Source of the DNA: Diatrype stigma
Taxonomy: Eukaryota; Ascomycota; Sordariomycetes; Xylariales; Diatrypaceae
Assembly: GCA_022225965.2 (NCBI GenBank)
Contig: JAKJXP020000077.1
Location: 62,001 to 126,000, forward strand
Direction of reading: 5' to 3'
DNA: 64,000 nucleotides
Part shown: piece after piece, positions 34,758-46,404 of the stretch
How positions within the stretch are numbered: the first letter of the stretch is position 1
Layout: the number at the start of each line of letters is the position of its first letter
Program-made: the position numbers and the translations under genes
The notes under the pieces: model-generated
What the model was told of the DNA's origin: nothing
The model's input: the letters and a program-made list of their open reading frames with translations, nothing else
The model's database searches: none

Positions 34758-36198
34758 ATGCCCCTTCCTGCAGAAACCGTCGCCAAGCTTCGCGGCATTG
34801 TTGACGCATCATGTGCAGACGTGAAGACGGGCATCCCAGGCACCACCGTGGTGGTCGTCGACAAGAATGGGAACGATTTGTTCGCCCACTCGGCTGGTAA
34901 GCGAGGTGTTGCTTCGAGCGAGCCTATGTCGCTGGACAACATCTTCTGGGTTGCGTCGAGCACCAAGATGATCGTAGGCATTGCTTGCATGCAGCTCGTC
35001 GAGAAAGGCGCCTTGAAGCTCGACGATGGCGAGCATCTTGAAACACTCTTGCCGGAGCTCAAGACCGTCCAAGTCCTACGCCCAGACGGGACTCTCGAGA
35101 AGAAAAACAAGGCAATCACTTTGAGAATGCTTCTGACTCACACATCTGGCTTCGGCTATACCTTCTTCAACGAGAGGCTCCGGGACTGGTCCTTGCCCGC
35201 TGGCGTGGACGAGTTCTCAGGTCGATTCGAAGACATAGCGAAGATGCCGTTGCTGTTCCAGCCTGGCGAGGGTTGGCAGTATGGTGTAAGTATATCCTCA
35301 TATAGTGGTAGATCCCATGGCCCTCGTCTACTTGTGTAAGCTTGAAGCTGTTGATGTTCATGGTACTGATCGTGACCTACACAGGTCGGCATTGACTGGG
35401 CTGGCCTCGCTGTGGAACGAGTTTCCGGCTTGAGTCTCAATGATTATCTACAGAAGCACATCCTTCAGCCTCTTGGGCTGGTCAACATGTCGATGCTTCC
35501 AAGCCCAGAATTGAGGGCCAAGATCGCTTACATGCATGCGAGAGACAAGGATGGCACCCTGCGACATAGGGACCACCTTCTTCGCATCCCGTTGGTCGTC
35601 GATCATAACAACAAGGCAGAGATAGCATCCCTATTCAACAGTGGTGGCGCCGGCATGTATGCGAAGCCCCAGGAATACTGCAGTGAGTGAATCCACAATA
35701 TGACTACGTTCGGCAAAGATTGGAGACGGTGTGGACTGACGGCTTATCACTCCCTCTTCTGCCCTATCAGAGATACTCGCCGTGCTGCTCAACAACGGGG
35801 CGTGCCCACGCACTGGAGCCCAACTGCTCCGCAAAGAAACGGTGGACGAGATGTTCAAGAACCAGATACCGGAATTCCCCAACTTCGGCCGCCAGCACCT
35901 GGCTGATGCGAAACCCGACCTGACCAACCCGGTTCCGGATCTGTATCCCGTGCCCGGCAGCCCCCCGCAGGGCTGGGGGTTGACGTTTATGCTGAGCAAT
36001 GGAGGTGCGACGGGCCGCTCGACGGGCGCTGGGTTCTGGGCAGGCCTGGCGAATTGTTGGTGGTGGTGTGACCGCGAGAACGGTGTAGCTGGCTTGATCT
36101 GCACCCAAATCCTGCCGTTTGCAGATCCCAAGGTCGTGGGCATGTGGGTCGAGGTTGAGGCCGAAGTGTATAAGGCATTGGGCCAGAGCAAAGGTTGA
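34758..36198 (+). CDS. Beta-lactamase-fold serine hydrolase / acyltransferase (class C, LovD or EstB type)
   Basis: Three exons: 34758-35285, 35385-35682 and 35771-36198, giving 417 residues. Members of this fold act as esterases, transesterases (such as LovD) or peptidases. The nucleophile motif SxxK is present as SSTK (Ser67, Lys70). The HTSGFGY block is the usual one after it, and the tyrosine motif is at GEGWQYGVGIDW (Tyr175). Near the C-terminus, GAGFWAGLAN stands where the third motif is a W-x-G in esterases and LovD-like enzymes, which points away from a true beta-lactamase. There is no signal peptide, so it is likely cytosolic. It diverges from the BVMO gene and precedes a Zn2Cys6 regulator. 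An esterase for the BVMO product is the simplest reading; an acyltransferase in a metabolite pathway is possible. Confidence 0.9.
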
Positions 36199-37206
36199 GC
36201 GTTGACACCGCGGCCAAGACTACCAGGGTTGGGAGCGTGTGTGCTGGCACCTTCTCGGTGTTCCTAGCCTCTGTTTTCCTTCTTCTCTCTTGTTTACTGG
36301 TATGGAGAGGCGCTGGCAGGGTCCATGCTCAGGCAATAATGGCTACGTTATACCTACGTAGTGGGTAGGGATATGACTTTACTGGAGTCGCAGGAGCTGA
36401 AACACCCTCTTGCCTCTGATAACAACAAATGTACCAATACTTACGTTGATTGATTTCCGTCAAAGGCGGGAGCCTAACTCTTCTTGTTTAGTTCGACCAT
36501 GTCAATGGTAAAACGCTCCGACGCTCTAACGCTCTCACGCTCTAGCCCTCTAGCTAGTATTTATATCGAGATCATATAACAGACGGAATGTCTGGTGTCG
36601 TTCCGCCCGTACTTTATAATGTGGGATATGAGGGCATGTTAAAAGATCTACCTGGCAGCCCCCGGTATTTTCTTCGGCAGTGCCTGCACCCCCTCCCTTT
36701 CATCACCGATTGTGGGTAGTTCGGCAGCGTCACTCCAATGCCGGAATCTATTTTCGTCATCAGCTCCTTCTCGATGAGGGAGGTATCGCCCCGTCTCCAC
36801 TGCGAAGTTGTTGGTTTTTCAAGGGCTTGCTATGCTGTTGCAAGGGTTTCCTATGCTGTTGGGCGCAGTCCCGTATGGTATTGGTCAGCCAGTGCATTCA
36901 ATAGTCTATATACCCCCTTTTCCCCTCATGAAGCTAATTTAGTCGCGTCTCTAGTATATTTCACTAGTCGTTGATTCTCCATTTTCCCCATAGGCGGGAG
37001 GGGCGGGGGCCTGGGGTAACGGAGTATAGGAGTCGGTGCGTCGAGATGGTCTAGAGAATCCTGAGTCAGTTTGTAGCAGGCTGTCCTGGTTGAGGTTCTG
37101 GCCAAACTACAAGTCCTCTTGCCTACTCTTCGAAGTTGTTGATAACATCATCCGATACTCAGACCAGAATCATCACCGAGTTACCTAGTCAGGGCCTAAC
37201 GCGACA
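36199..37206. other. Spacer hydrolase - Zn2Cys6 regulator
   Basis: 1 kb, both flanking genes on the plus strand. Short, motif-free frames only. No copy of the GCGG-N-TCCGC palindrome was seen here. Confidence 0.55.
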
Positions 37207-39923
37207 ATGAGGCGCCAAAACCACTCTTGCGACCAATGTAGAAAGGCTAAAAGGGCCTGTGACGCGCCGCAACTAACGAATGCCCGCCATTCTTCCACAC
37301 AACAATCTCAGCATGCCGTAAAGGACTCTAGCAGTGGTGCCTCGCTGCATAGCGAGAGTACAGGTCAGTCACTCCAGTCAGAGTGTCATGTCATGATCGA
37401 GAGTCCTGGAGTGATCGAATGATGGGCTGACTGCGCCAAGGCCAGGAAGAGAGAGCCAGGCCATGTTCATATTGCCTGAAAACCAAGAAGCATTGCACAC
37501 GGTACTGGGCTCGGTCACAGCTCCGGGCTAGCGGCTGTAGCTCCCACGCTCGCGAGGATGCGCGACCAAGCAGGCGGCATCGAATGGAACATCGAGCCAT
37601 GTCTCAGACAGACGCTGCCGGCTATCACGCAGCTGGTCTGTTCAACTTCGCGGAACCGTCGTCGCACTGTCAGGACGTCTTCTACTGGGATCCGATAGCG
37701 TCAAGTCTCGCGACGATTTCACCTCAACCGAGCGATTCACAAGGTTCTATGCCATTGACCGGCGGATCCTCCAACCGCACTTCCTCGCAAGTCGGTTTAC
37801 AGGACCTTCTCGACCATTCTTACGGGGACGCTGAAAGCTCATCTACGGGGCCTGGTAGTATATTCACTGCTTTGACAGACAGTGACCTGCAAAGCAACAG
37901 CCTTGAGCAATCGGATAGTTCGGTTTCAGCTTTCTTCCAGGATCATGCAAACGCCGACGACTTCGTTGGCTCTTCCCATCATGGGCCGGGTTCTCTTTAT
38001 GCGGCCTCTCACGTTTCAGGGCCGCTGCAGCCCACCGTGAACCAATCACACCATTTATACAATCCACTCTCCTCTGCCTCGGCCGAGCACACTATGATGT
38101 TCCGGACGAACAACGGCTTTATATCACAGAATCTGTTGCGCGTGTACCATGACGTCCTCGAACATAACCTATCCTGTTGGGTATCAGAGGTTTCGTGCCC
38201 CTACAAGATGTCTGCCCGCAACAGAGCTGGCTCGCTTGCACCGGCTCTTTCTTCCCAACGTTCCAACCAGTCGCGCGGGGGTGGCTTAATGCAGGAAGAG
38301 TTGGGGGCAGTCTGGTCTAATCGAATCTACTACCGTGTCATCAAGCTCGACCGCGTAGCCCAAGCAAGCAATATGATCCGACTTACTCGTTCAGAGGACC
38401 AAGCTGCCATGAAGGCACTTCATCTAGTCATCATGGCCTTTGCATCTCAGTGGGCTCACCAAAGCCAACGCGAACGAGAGAAATACCCCTCCGCCTCGGT
38501 TTCGGGGGGTCAGGGCTTTGACTATCCTGATGGCTTGGCCGAAGAGTTTGACCGCCTCATTCAGCGCTCGTTCTGGGAACAAGCCCGGAGAGCACTCGAG
38601 CACTGTTCTGGACTGGAATGCTACCGCGTGGTATGTGCCGAGTTGATCTTTGGTCTCATACAGAAACCTTGGGACAGAGACGACCCCATTTTAGACGTGA
38701 ACAGCAGCATCCCAATGGGTTACGAACATGGAGTGCCTGGCACGACTATACCACTTATGGCTCAAGTTCATAACATTATATCTAAGGACGGCCCCCCTAT
38801 ATTTATGGAGAGGGCCGCTCGCAAGGCTCATGCCTTGAAATTCCAGTTTGATGCCGTTGAGGCTGGCCTGGTCAAAGCAAACAAAACCCAGGGTGGCCCG
38901 AACAACCCGGCAGCAACCATCAGCGCTAGGGACAGAGAAACGGCAGGCTTCGTGTATTGGCTTGCGGTTATGTTCGACACTATCTCGGCGTCGATACACC
39001 AACGGCCAGTAGTGGTCACCGATGAGGACTCGCAGCATGATGCGGCGGACGAGGTTGTTCCCGCTAGGACCGAGTGTGGCGAAAGCAACGATGTCATACA
39101 CGCGCGGCGGTGGTCGATCAATCACTTCATTCAGGATAATCTCGATGGCCCGGGACAAATATTACGTTGGCCTTGTTCCTATGAAGAAGCTGCCCGTGCA
39201 GTCACTAGGTCGGGGCCAGTCAAGATCTTGCTCTATCGGCATGTCTCCTATCTGCAGGACGCGATCAGAAGAAGGCAACGTGGCGAGCCAATCGAATATA
39301 TCATCCGCAACGCAGTTCTAGTATACTGCTATTGGAATGTAACGCATGGGGTATTTTTCAGGGATCTGATCGAGACTTACGACACCGTCCCCCCGCGCAT
39401 CCAGAGCTGGTTCTTCTGTATTCATGCGCATTGGCACCTTGCTGCGCTGATACTTGCTGATCTCATCGAGTCTGTCGACACCAACGAGTTAGGCGATGCT
39501 CAGGGAAGACAAGAGCGTCTCAGCTCGAGTATAGTCTATACCATCAGAAGGTCAAGCGCTAGGGAGCTCTCCGACCTTGCGAGGATAACGACCCCTTCTG
39601 ACTGGGCAGACGCGTCGAGTCCGCCGCAGCTACCAGATTTCCATTCCGCTGTCAACCAAGGCGCCATCTTGACAGAACCTTGGACTATAATCCTCATCCG
39701 AGCATTCAGCAAGGCTTTCATCTGGAACCTCGGTGAAGCGGAGCTATGGCAACGCTACCGCGCTTCGACCGGCCACGGACGCCACGATGGTCAGGAGAAT
39801 ATCAACCAGTGCGCAGACTGCGTGAAAGCCCTCTGGTATCTGGGGAAGAAATCGGACATGGCACGGAATGTTGCAGTGACTCTCTCAAGGGCCCTGGCAG
39901 TCCACAGGGCGCAAAATACTTGA
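37207..39923 (+). CDS. Zn2Cys6 fungal transcription factor
   Basis: Two exons, 37207-37363 and 37441-39923, giving 879 residues. The binuclear zinc cluster is split by the intron. CDQCRKAKRAC in exon 1 gives Cys8, Cys11 and Cys18. CSYCLKTKKHC in exon 2 gives Cys61, Cys64 and Cys71. The loop between the halves is 42 residues, much longer than the usual six or so; the group starting with a basic RRxNHSCDQCRK motif often has such long loops. Basic residues follow (ARSQLR, RRHRMEHR), then a Ser-rich stretch. From about residue 250 a mostly helical region resembles the fungal-specific middle homology region, with a hydrophobic C-terminus. Its place beside the BVMO and hydrolase genes suggests it controls them, but this is inferred from position. 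No frameshift or stop is seen. Confidence 0.88.
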
Positions 39924-40537
39924 CATAATACCACGAGTTTCACAGCTAAGTTGTATTATAACCACTCCCTCACGTGCCATGACTTCGGTGTGCGGTTAAC
40001 ATAATGGGTATAACATAGATAGCCCATAACCCCGCTCAGCGCCGTCAGTGGTTGTTGCCTCTTGACGAGACGTGAAGTTAATACTCGCTGTAATTCACGT
40101 CATGTGCCCATTTTCGAAATTCGATATGGCAATCTTCAGGGTTTGTATATGGTAACTCGCATTGTAATGAGGATTGCCGTGGTTTCACGGGATAGCTTGA
40201 TATATAGTAATATAATGACAGCGTTGGATTTAGTTTCATCATAGCGACAACCAATATAACACGTGGGTATAGAAACATAGAAAATCACCTCCCTTAAGCA
40301 ACCAACCAACTACATGACAAACAGGCAACATCGGATAGTTGAGCAATGATACCTCGTATGTTAGGTTCTACCTAAACGACCATATCGAGAATCACTAAAG
40401 GCAATCTGGGTCCCTTTGCGATAAACAAAATGTATGCAGTACATTGCTAATGATGATGTGCCCACTGTCATCTATATCGCAATGCATGTCTAGGCCTCGC
40501 TTCGCAGTGGATTCAAATGATGATTACCATACTAGAT

Positions 40538-40572
<35 letters not shown>

Positions 40573-41269
40573 CTCGTAAAATAGACCAGCATCAAAACTT
40601 CCGTCGTAGTTTCCAGGTGCTGCTCACTTCGTCAATGCCGGTGAGAGGACCCCTATGTTACTTCGTCGTCTGTTCCATGCATTCCCCCAGTTCGGCGGTC
40701 GAGTCTACAGCCTATCAAACTAATCTTGTCATTGAATAAGAACGTACACGGTCACTACAACAACCGTGTTGAGCCTAGCAACCTCAAACGCCCTACTGAT
40801 GAATTCCACCTACACATACAAAGTGAATGGCAGCCCAAGGCAGCCATTTCCACAATATGGTGGTTTTTCTATCGACCATGTACGTATTGAATTAACTTTG
40901 CTTGTACACATGTACAATGACTTGCTGGAGTTTCAACTTACCTACCACTATTTGATTCTTCAACTTCATCAGAACGGAACGCGACACAACAAGATCCCAC
41001 ACGTTGTTCATTTTCCATCATCTCCAAGGAGTTATTTCAATACACTGCACTTCCACAACTGCATCGTGAACTGTAAGTCCTAGATCTTATTGATTGCCAT
41101 CATCTCCAGTGCTTTCTTATTTCTACCTGTCTATACAACCCAGTACTCAATCTCTCAGTATCGAATTCGTGGAGTTTTTCCACTGCTTTCTTCCCTTTCC
41201 TTGCCGTCCACTAATTACTTGTAAGTGATCTTTCTAGACACCGACGAACCCCACGCGATCAACTACACA
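39924..41269. other. Spacer Zn2Cys6 gene - F-box/ankyrin gene
   Basis: AT-rich, 1.3 kb, with an (AT)n run at 40541-40569. GTAAGT words near 41071 and 41221, each followed by a possible acceptor, suggest spliced 5' leader exons for the ankyrin gene. No separate gene supported. Confidence 0.5.
40541..40569. repeat. (AT)14 microsatellite
   Basis: Uninterrupted AT dinucleotides over about 29 bases in an AT-rich spacer. Confidence 0.9.
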
Positions 41270-42081
41270 ATGGAGCCAGCACAATTACGCCCTGAGATCC
41301 GAGGTCTTCTCGATCTACCCATCGACCTTTTCCTTAAGGTCCTCGAGTACCTCACGACCGCAGAGCTATATTCTGCTCTCCAGCCTCTCCTGGCCCATCG
41401 AGGCTTGGCCGGCATCGTCAAGGTCTGCCTGGCTTACCGAAACGCCAAGAGCGGCGGCTCCGCCCTGCATCGGGCGTGTCTGAGTGGGGACTCCTTCGTC
41501 CTGAAGAAGCTGGTCGACGATTTCGGCATCACGGTGGAAGTCCCCCGCAGGCTCACCTTCGGCGTCGTCCCGAAGCTCCGCTACCAGACGCCGCTGGTGC
41601 ACGCCATCGCCGGAGGCCACGTCGAGATCGTCAAGTTCCTCGTGGCCCGGGGCGCCAACGTCAACGCCGCACCGCTCAAGGACGGTAACAGCATTACTGG
41701 CCGTACCGACGGCTGGTACCCCATCCACTGGGCCGTGGGCTGCTCGACCAGCGCTGGCGACCCGGAGGGCGTGACCGCCGCTGCGCGGAAGGGGAAGGAG
41801 ATCATCTCTTTCCTCCTGGACCAGGGCGCTGTAGCGGATCAGAAGAGCCGAACTTTCAGCACCCATGCTATCGCGGTCACTCCGCTCGACGTTGCGGAGA
41901 AGCAGGGGGCAAGCAAGGAGGTCATCGAGCTCCTCGTGGAGAGGTGCGACCAGTCGGGAGTGGAACGCGTAAGTCATCCTTCGAATATAATTCATACAAG
42001 CCCAGCGGCAAACTTATGGGACTATGGACACTAACGACGTGCTTCTGTAAGAAATTCGAGGGATTGTCCCTGGACAAGTAG
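41270..42081 (+). CDS. F-box-like / ankyrin repeat protein
   Basis: Two exons, 41270-41968 and 42052-42081, giving 242 residues. The N-terminus has LLDLPIDLFLKVLEYLTTAEL, an F-box-like helix pattern (LPxxLxxxVLEYL) that could bind Skp1. Ankyrin repeats follow: SALHRACLSGDSFVLKKLVD, then TPLVHAIAGGHVEIVKFLVARGANVN, a degenerate WYPIHWAVG...IISFLLDQGAV, and TPLDVAEKQGASKEVIELLVE. This order (F-box, then ankyrins) is common in large fungal families of unknown target; a substrate adaptor of an SCF ubiquitin ligase is the usual suggestion. The short last exon adds KFEGLSLDK after the 83-nt intron, which has a CTAAC branch. Reading through instead would add SHPSNIIHTSPAANLWDYGH. ATG 41270 is chosen since upstream sequence in frame lacks family features. 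Confidence 0.78.
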
Positions 42082-42922
42082 CTGAAGGAGACCAGGAAGA
42101 TGCCAAGGGGGGAATGGGGACCTAGATCCAGGACGCCAATAGACCATGGATTGCGACGGTGACCCAACTCATCAAGCAATGCCGTCGATTACTGGCTCCA
42201 ACATGGCTTGTTTTACCTATATGTATTTGGTATGGCGGAAAGTTCACTGTATCAATATACTGTTAACGAGATCAACCTCGTGTACATCAACTCGTTGACA
42301 GCCCATGTATCAATCCCACAAATCCGGACGTTCCGTTAATTGACATTAATCAACTTAACCATGAGCCTTTCTGGGTTCAATCGGGTTTATTTCCGGCCTG
42401 AGGATTGATAGTAATAGACCAAAATAAGCTTTGTCATTCATGATCGTGTGGCGCATCCCAGTTAACAGCGCACCCCGAGTGCCATTACAAACCGGATAGT
42501 TGGAAGCCAGTTTGTCTTTTTATAGAACGTCAAGTAACCCCTTTAGCCGACCAGATTCTACATCAAGCCGGAAAGAATTAGGTTCACTTGGAGTTATCAT
42601 CTTGGGCTTCAAATCTTCACGGCTTGTTTCTCTCTTGGTATCGTTTATCGACATAAAGGTGACATGTGCTGTGTTCGGAGTCGTAGAATAGTTGCTAGGT
42701 AAGGGTAAGGGAAGGAATAATTATCCTCGAGCCTATATAAGCTATAAAAGAAGGAATTGGCTCTTATATAGCCGTAGCAACCCCTCGCTAGTGTATATGT
42801 AACATCCTATGGATCCCTATGACCCCCTAGTAGATTAGCCCCTGACAAAGGAACATTATGACTAATCCATCGAAAATACAGGTTACGAAATAAGACACAG
42901 AATCATAGCCAAGGGAACCATA
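42082..42922. other. Convergent 3' spacer
   Basis: AT-rich spacer between convergent genes with TATATAAGC-type words near 42735-42770. No gene seen. Confidence 0.5.
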
Positions 42923-45619
42923 TCACACCAAATGCACCTGCACATCTTTCTCTAAGATTTCAATAATCATCCTTGTATCCGCACCTGTCAAGACAGCCTG
43001 TCCAACCTTCACCGTCCTTAGCGCAGCAACGACAGCATACAGCACCTCCGCCTCGCTCAAATCCTCACTTGTCAACCACGCAATAACGGCGGATCCGAGC
43101 CTCTCATACAGATCTTCTCTTTCGCTTTCGCTCGTTAGATCAGCGTCGAACAATCGCCATTTGAAATGGTCCATCAGCTCCTGGACAAGCGCCGGGGTCC
43201 GCATAATGAGCTGTCCGCGACCCTTCCGGATCTCGGCCATGCGTCCGACAAGCGATAACCAGGCATCCAGGCGCATGAGCTCGACGAGGTGGCCCTCGCT
43301 GGCGCCTTGCGACTTTTCGACTGCGCCGTTGACCTGGTGCTGGTAAGGCCCAAGAAGGTCGACAGCGGGTATCGGCAAATGAAACGCCTTGTGAGAGATG
43401 GTTGCATAGGTGCCGGTGCACACGATGCCGCCGTTGCTGCGGAAGGCGTAGGCGGGGTAGGTGCGGGTACCCCTTTTCATGTCGTCGATGGTGTCACTGA
43501 GGACGGAGACGGAGTAAGGAGTGTCATATTCCAGATATTGGATACCATCGGTATCACCCATTCTCTGGCTCAGAGCCTCGATAAAGACGGCAACAGCCGC
43601 GATACACGTCTGCGGGGTTAGACCGCTGATTGAGCGCCAGGGGGTGGCCCAGAACCCGGGAATAATATCAGTCTGCGAGAGCCAGAACCAGCTCATGTTG
43701 CCTGGCCGGGCAGACGCGAACAGGGACACTTCTTTGTCCCTGAATTTCAATGGGTTCAATGTATCCTGATTGGCACCAAGAGCTCGCTCCTCGGCCACCC
43801 TTCTGTCTTCAGATTCGTCCCTAAAAACGAGTACAGATGCTGGTGTACCAGGAACAGATGAGGAATTGGCACGGATGCCTGATGGATGATCTGCTTTTCC
43901 ATCCGAAGAAGCCTTGGAACTTTCTCCGTCGAGCTGGACTGACGCCGGCAGACATGAGTCGCTTCGGGCAGAATTGTTGGTCCACTCGTATTGGTCCTCC
44001 TCTTCGCGCATACGCTGCTCATCTTCGTGCGTAAACAGCTCCTCATCGTGTGTAAACAGCTCCTCTTCGTGAATAGACTGCTCCTCTTCATGCGTAGACT
44101 GTCCCTCTCCGTGCGTAGACTGAGGGATGTAAATTTTTGTAGATTCCCTCGTTGCATCATGGGATTCCTTCGACCCTCGTGCCACCGGAGCTATAGCCGT
44201 AGAGTCGTTATCTGGCCGTATATGCCCAGACTCCATACGCTTTGTTTCACGTAGGACTTTTGTATGACGCCACAGCAGATCCTGCTCAGGTTTAGTAACC
44301 CAGCGGTGTATGATGACGTACCTGGGGTCCTAATGATGCTCGTTAGACACAATTCCAGAAAATAAATTCAGTGTGGAGGGCAACCCTACGTCTTTATCCA
44401 GTTCGTAATCATGTCCAAATACATCCAAAGTCTCCAGCGATAAATCCTTCCGCGACATCCTGGTGTAAAAAGGCTGACCCTTCCCCACCGGACTATTTTG
44501 TAGTTCCCAGCTGAAAACCGGTGGCCTAAAATCGGGCTGCGCATCCTCTACCATGAGGTCAGTCGGACCACGTCGCCTGTGTGAGCCCCAAGTGTTGGTT
44601 TTTAGCAGCGGGATCGCATCTCTGGTAACAAGCCTCCAGGCGCCATCTTGCTGCATTCTCCCGAGCGGGGTGTCTGATGCTCCCAGTTCGCCTCTACCTC
44701 CCGATCTTGATGAGCCTTCCGCCGCAGCAACAGCTGTAGGCTTATCATTTTCCTCGTCGTGGCGTGATGCAGGAGGCTTATTGATTCTGGCCCGTGTAGC
44801 TTCCACCCATCGTCTGCGACGCCAGTTGTACTGCCGTCGCGAGACGATACAGTTCCCCATGACTCTCCAAAGCCAGTCCTTGGAGATGTTCCCTGTAGAG
44901 CGGATACCTAATCGCCCGCTCGTGTCTCGTGGCGTGAAGTGAATCATGGGACCTAGGACGGGGTGTTGGGCACTCGTAATGGTTCCCGCAGCGCCTTGCA
45001 TGGAAACGGATCCCCGGTCGAAGGAGGCGGTCGTGCATTCCATCCCGACCATCAGTCCCATCACAATGGCGTCTCGAAGCGACATCTGCATGGGCACGGT
45101 CGGTATATCGGTAGGACACCGGTCTGCGTCGCCTTCTACGAACGAATACCTGATCGAAGCGTGGCAGGAGAAGTACACCGTCTTACAGAACGCTGCCCAC
45201 GATGCTATACCCACCTCGCCGGCTTCCCGAGGGCCGCTGCTCTTCTTTATCAACCGGGACAGGTTTCTGAAGCCGGCCATCAATCGCCCCGTCTCACAAT
45301 TTGCACTGGGATCCGGCAGGCCCCCCACATGTTCCGGCAGCGCCATCCGCATCTCCGAAAACGACTGGGCCGCAGATGACGGCCACAGGTCCGGCGGCAG
45401 GCCGATCTGTGGGACTCGGTACATGACGCGGAATCGGAACTGTGACATCTTCCATATGCGGCGCCCCTGCCCCGGCAGGCCGCCAAACACCACACTGTCG
45501 CAGAGACGGATAAGCTGTCCCGTAATGAAATACTGCTGTAGTGCCTGTGCTAGTGCAATGAACATCGCCGCGACGGCGATGCCGAGAGCCGCCCAGGCGG
45601 CTTTGGACTCGCTTTCCAT
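42923..45619 (-). CDS. Fungus-specific membrane-anchored protein (modin-like)
   Basis: Two exons, 45619-44390 and 44329-42923, giving 878 residues. The two halves look like separate genes until the 60-nt intron is removed. The donor GTAGGG after YELDKD and the acceptor CATTAG before DPRYVIIHRWVTKPEQD keep phase 0, and the intron has a TCTAAC branch. Residues about 8-30 (AWAALGIAVAAMFIALAQAL) form one membrane helix followed by QQYFITG. Many ascomycetes carry members of this family, some annotated as modin; no biochemical function is known to me. After the helix comes SQFRFRVMYRVPQI, then RRRRW and Ser/Gly/Glu-rich disorder, and a 7-residue tandem repeat at 481-515. It lies beside other accessory genes, in keeping with a variable family. 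The ATG at 45619 precedes the helix directly. Confidence 0.75.
44015..44119 (-). repeat. 21-bp coding minisatellite (5 copies)
   Basis: Five degenerate 21-bp units code (S/F)(T/I)H-x-E-x-(Q/L): STHGEGQ, STHEEEQ, SIHEEEL, FTHDEEL and FTHEDEQ. The acidic, His-bearing units sit in the disordered part of the modin-like protein. Copy number probably varies between strains. Confidence 0.9.

Positions 45620-46404
<785 letters not shown>

Noticed and set aside
40766..41083. 105-codon frame upstream of the ankyrin gene
   Set aside because: Opens at a TTG, AT-rich, no motif; better explained as spliced leader or spacer.
42923..44236. Separate gene of 437 residues
   Set aside because: The upstream sequence stays open in the same frame to the acceptor at 44330 and joins in phase to the preceding exon, so it is the 3' part of the modin-like gene.
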